Below are positions 62,161-64,000 of a stretch of DNA of 64,000 bases, in pieces. The notes under the pieces are model-generated. The model ran no database searches and was not told the origin of the DNA. It worked only from the letters and a program-made list of their open reading frames with translations. Numbering within the stretch: position 1 is the first letter of the stretch; every line of letters starts with the position of its first letter. Source of the stretch: UBA4055 sp964648295 (GTDB taxonomy: Bacteria; UBA4055). The position numbers and the translations under genes are program-made. The DNA lies in contig CAZYNH010000012.1 in the NCBI GenBank assembly GCA_964648295.1, positions 1-64,000 of the forward strand, given 5' to 3'.

Positions 62161-62189
62161 TTGACAAGCGCATTTTTTATTTATAATTT
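62161..62189 (+). promoter_or_regulatory. Promoter of the CCA-adding enzyme gene
   Basis: TTGACA (62161-62166), 17-base spacer, TAATTT (62184-62189). The expected start (about 62196) is only a few bases before ATG 62201, and no Shine-Dalgarno is present. Confidence 0.6.
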
Positions 62190-62200
62190 CCTCATTACTT

Positions 62201-63598
62201 ATGAAAACGACGATAGAACCACAAATACTGAAAGCAGTTTCAAAAGCCGTGCAAATGACCGGGAGCGGATGTTATATTGTGGGAGGATTCGTAAGAAATT
62301 TTATCCTGGGTGGAAAATCAGATGATATTGATTTTGTTGTGGAGGGGGATTCACTTATCTTCGCCGAGAGAACAGCCGAGATATTAGGAAGAAAAAAAGT
62401 TGTAAAATTCCCAAGGTTCAAAACCGCGAAGATTATCTATAGAAAAACAAACATTGAGTTCGTGTCGGCCAGGAAAGAAACATACTCATATAATTCCAGA
62501 AAACCTTCCGTTCAAAGTTCATCTCTCTTCGATGATCTGTCCAGACGGGATTTTACAATAAACGCACTCGCCTGTCCGGTCGAGAATGAACAGATCGGAG
62601 AAATTATCGATTATTTCGGAGGCCTTGAAGATATAAAATCAGGCGTCCTGAGGACACCGCTGGCCCCTGATGTAACATACAGCGACGATCCGTTGAGGAT
62701 GCTCAGGGGCATAAGATTCGCCTCGGTTCTGGGGTTCAGGATAGATAGGTGTTCATTTGATGCAATATCAAGAAATGTTCAAAGAATAAGTATTGTTTCT
62801 GTTGAAAGGATATCTGACGAATTCTTCAAGATGCTGGGTTCGAAAAGCCCTGTGAAAGCTGTATACCTTATGTACAGGTCAGGGTTGCTGGGCAAACTGT
62901 TCCCCGAGTTGACGGAATTATGCGGTATAGAAGTGAGAGAAGGAGTAAGACACAAGGATGGGTTCATTCACACTTTAAAAGTGCTAAGTAACATATCAAA
63001 ATATACAGAGAAAAAAGAGTTAAGACTCGCCGCCTTAATGCACGATATCGGAAAACCCGAGACAAAATATTTCAGGCAAGATGCAGGGTGGACATTTCAC
63101 GGACATGACGAAAAAGGAGCCGGGCTGTTCAAAAATATTGCCTTAAGATTCAGATGGTCGAACGAAGTGGCTGAATATGTGAGTAAAATAATAAGGCTTC
63201 ATCACAGGCCGATATCGCTTGCCCAGGAAGAAGTGACCGACTCGGGAGTCAGAAGGCTTCTGTTCGAGGGCGGTGAAGATGTTGAGGACCTTATGCTTTT
63301 GTGCAGGGCGGATATAACAACGGCGAACAGGAACAAGCTCAACAGGTATCTGGAAAATTTCGACAGGCTTTCCGTCAAGCTGAAAGAGGTTGAGGAAAAA
63401 GACAGACTGAGGAATTTCAAGCCGCCAATAAGCGGAGAGGACATAATGGCAGAGCTGAAAGAGGGTGCCGGACCCCGTATCGGAAGAATTAAGAGCATGA
63501 TTGTTGAAGCGGTGCTTAACGGTGATATAGACAATGAAAGAAACGCCGCTTTGGAGCTCATGAGAAGATTAATTAATGAGGAGAGGGCTGTAAAATGA
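62201..63598 (+). CDS. CCA-adding tRNA nucleotidyltransferase / poly(A) polymerase family, with HD domain
   Basis: Product of 465 residues. The class II nucleotidyltransferase core has GGFVRNFILGGKSDDIDFVVEG (catalytic Asp pair), RRDFTINAL and DPLRMLRGIRFAS; an HD domain follows (VRHKDGFIHTLKVL, AALMHDIGKPETKY, FHGHDEKGA). It repairs or builds the 3' CCA of tRNA; poly(A) polymerase activity cannot be excluded. The promoter abuts the ATG, implying a leaderless transcript. Its stop overlaps the next start (ATGA). Confidence 0.92.
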   Translation: MKTTIEPQILKAVSKAVQMTGSGCYIVGGFVRNFILGGKSDDIDFVVEGDSLIFAERTAEILGRKKVVKFPRFKTAKIIYRKTNIEFVSARKETYSYNSRKPSVQSSSLFDDLSRRDFTINALACPVENEQIGEIIDYFGGLEDIKSGVLRTPLAPDVTYSDDPLRMLRGIRFASVLGFRIDRCSFDAISRNVQRISIVSVERISDEFFKMLGSKSPVKAVYLMYRSGLLGKLFPELTELCGIEVREGVRHKDGFIHTLKVLSNISKYTEKKELRLAALMHDIGKPETKYFRQDAGWTFHGHDEKGAGLFKNIALRFRWSNEVAEYVSKIIRLHHRPISLAQEEVTDSGVRRLLFEGGEDVEDLMLLCRADITTANRNKLNRYLENFDRLSVKLKEVEEKDRLRNFKPPISGEDIMAELKEGAGPRIGRIKSMIVEAVLNGDIDNERNAALELMRRLINEERAVK

Positions 63599-64000
63599 CA
63601 GAGAACGACAAAAATAAATCAAAACCGGTCAGTTCAAGCGACAGTGATATCTTTTCTATAAGCAGTGAGGAGACATTTTTTAACAGTATAGCCGATATAG
63701 AAAGTCTGCGTAGCGTTATTCCCACCCACGAGGAAACAGAGAGTAAAAAACTTCAGCAGGTCTTAAGTGTTACAGAGAAACTGATGACAACATATGATAA
63801 AGCAGGTATATTCAACATTATAATCTCAAAGTCGATCGATTTCACAGGAGCAGAAAGAGGTTATCTGATCCTGATAAACAGCGGCGGCGGTCTCGAAATA
63901 GCGTTTTCAAAAAACATGGACAGTGAATCGCCTGAAGATTCAATGAAGGAATTATCATCAACAGTGATCAACAAAGTGATAAGCGAGAAAGAGGTAATTA
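63595..64000 (+). CDS. GAF-domain protein, 5' part (runs off the window)
   Basis: At least 135 residues, open to the window edge. A polar, Ser/Asp-rich N-terminus (about 1-60) is followed by a GAF start (EKLMTTYDKAGIFNIIISKSIDFTGAERGYLILINSGGGLEIAFSKNM). It begins by four-base overlap with the nucleotidyltransferase, so it is co-translated. GAF at this position in a longer chain is typical of sensor kinases or cyclases, but the output domain lies outside. Confidence 0.7.
   Translation, partial: MTENDKNKSKPVSSSDSDIFSISSEETFFNSIADIESLRSVIPTHEETESKKLQQVLSVTEKLMTTYDKAGIFNIIISKSIDFTGAERGYLILINSGGGLEIAFSKNMDSESPEDSMKELSSTVINKVISEKEVI

Overview
The window looks like a piece of a Gram-negative chromosome from the FCB superphylum, most likely one of its uncultivated candidate phyla (Cloacimonadota-, Delongbacteria-, WOR-3- or Fibrobacterota-like); the phylum itself cannot be fixed from the sequence. 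The reasons are: five secreted proteins end in a type IX secretion (T9SS) type-A-like C-terminal domain with the NYPNPFNP signature; there are large secreted C10 (streptopain-like) proteases with Fn3 and choice-of-anchor-J-type modules, outer-membrane barrels, a PorQ/PorV-like barrel, SLH and LPP20 envelope lipoproteins, and a pyruvate:ferredoxin oxidoreductase with two phosphofructokinases pointing to fermentative anaerobic metabolism. Promoters are ordinary sigma70-like (TTGACA, 17 bp, TAnnTT), unlike the Bacteroidetes -33/-7 type. ATG dominates as start codon, with a few TTG and GTG starts.

Layout. 0.07-10.4 kb: an AT-richer block of secreted proteins (lipoprotein-like protein, matrixin-type metalloprotease, 1794-residue C10 protease, a sorting-domain protein) with a duplicated 0.55-kb module and a 0.49-kb noncoding scar. 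10.4-16.8 kb: dnaK, lgt, glutamine synthetase, a small barrel protein and an MtaD-type deaminase. 17-30.3 kb: two C10 protease paralogues homogenised by apparent gene conversion, a 1207-residue sorting-domain protein between them, and two sorting-domain proteins sharing a 569-bp identical 3' part. 30.4-42.7 kb: ftsY, a response regulator with an AT-hook, lysS, recA, two divergent phosphofructokinases (one with PPi-type and one with ATP-type signatures), PFOR and a TMTC-like membrane TPR protein. 42.8-48.4 kb: envelope cluster (FecR lipoprotein, sorting-domain protein, two LPP20 proteins, TPR-SLH lipoprotein). 48.5-55.8 kb: a tightly overlapping six-gene operon (GAF-ABCG transporter, chorismate-mutase-like protein, asd, lipoprotein, degenerate polysaccharide deacetylase, dus). 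55.8-64 kb: HDOD protein, coiled-coil protein, lone ABC ATPase, PorQ/PorV-like barrel with ssb, a two-porin operon, CCA-adding enzyme and the start of a GAF protein.

How it fits together: the cell-surface part is a set of proteases and modular proteins, several of which would be exported by a T9SS-like machine, of which only a PorQ/PorV-like component lies here. The strongest unusual signals are recent domain duplication and gene conversion among these surface proteins, an undescribed domain of roughly 110 residues carried before the sorting tail in three proteins, a GAF domain fused to an ABCG-type exporter, and paired PPi-/ATP-type phosphofructokinases on a divergent promoter region. No rRNA, tRNA, CRISPR array, IS transposase or phage gene was recognised.
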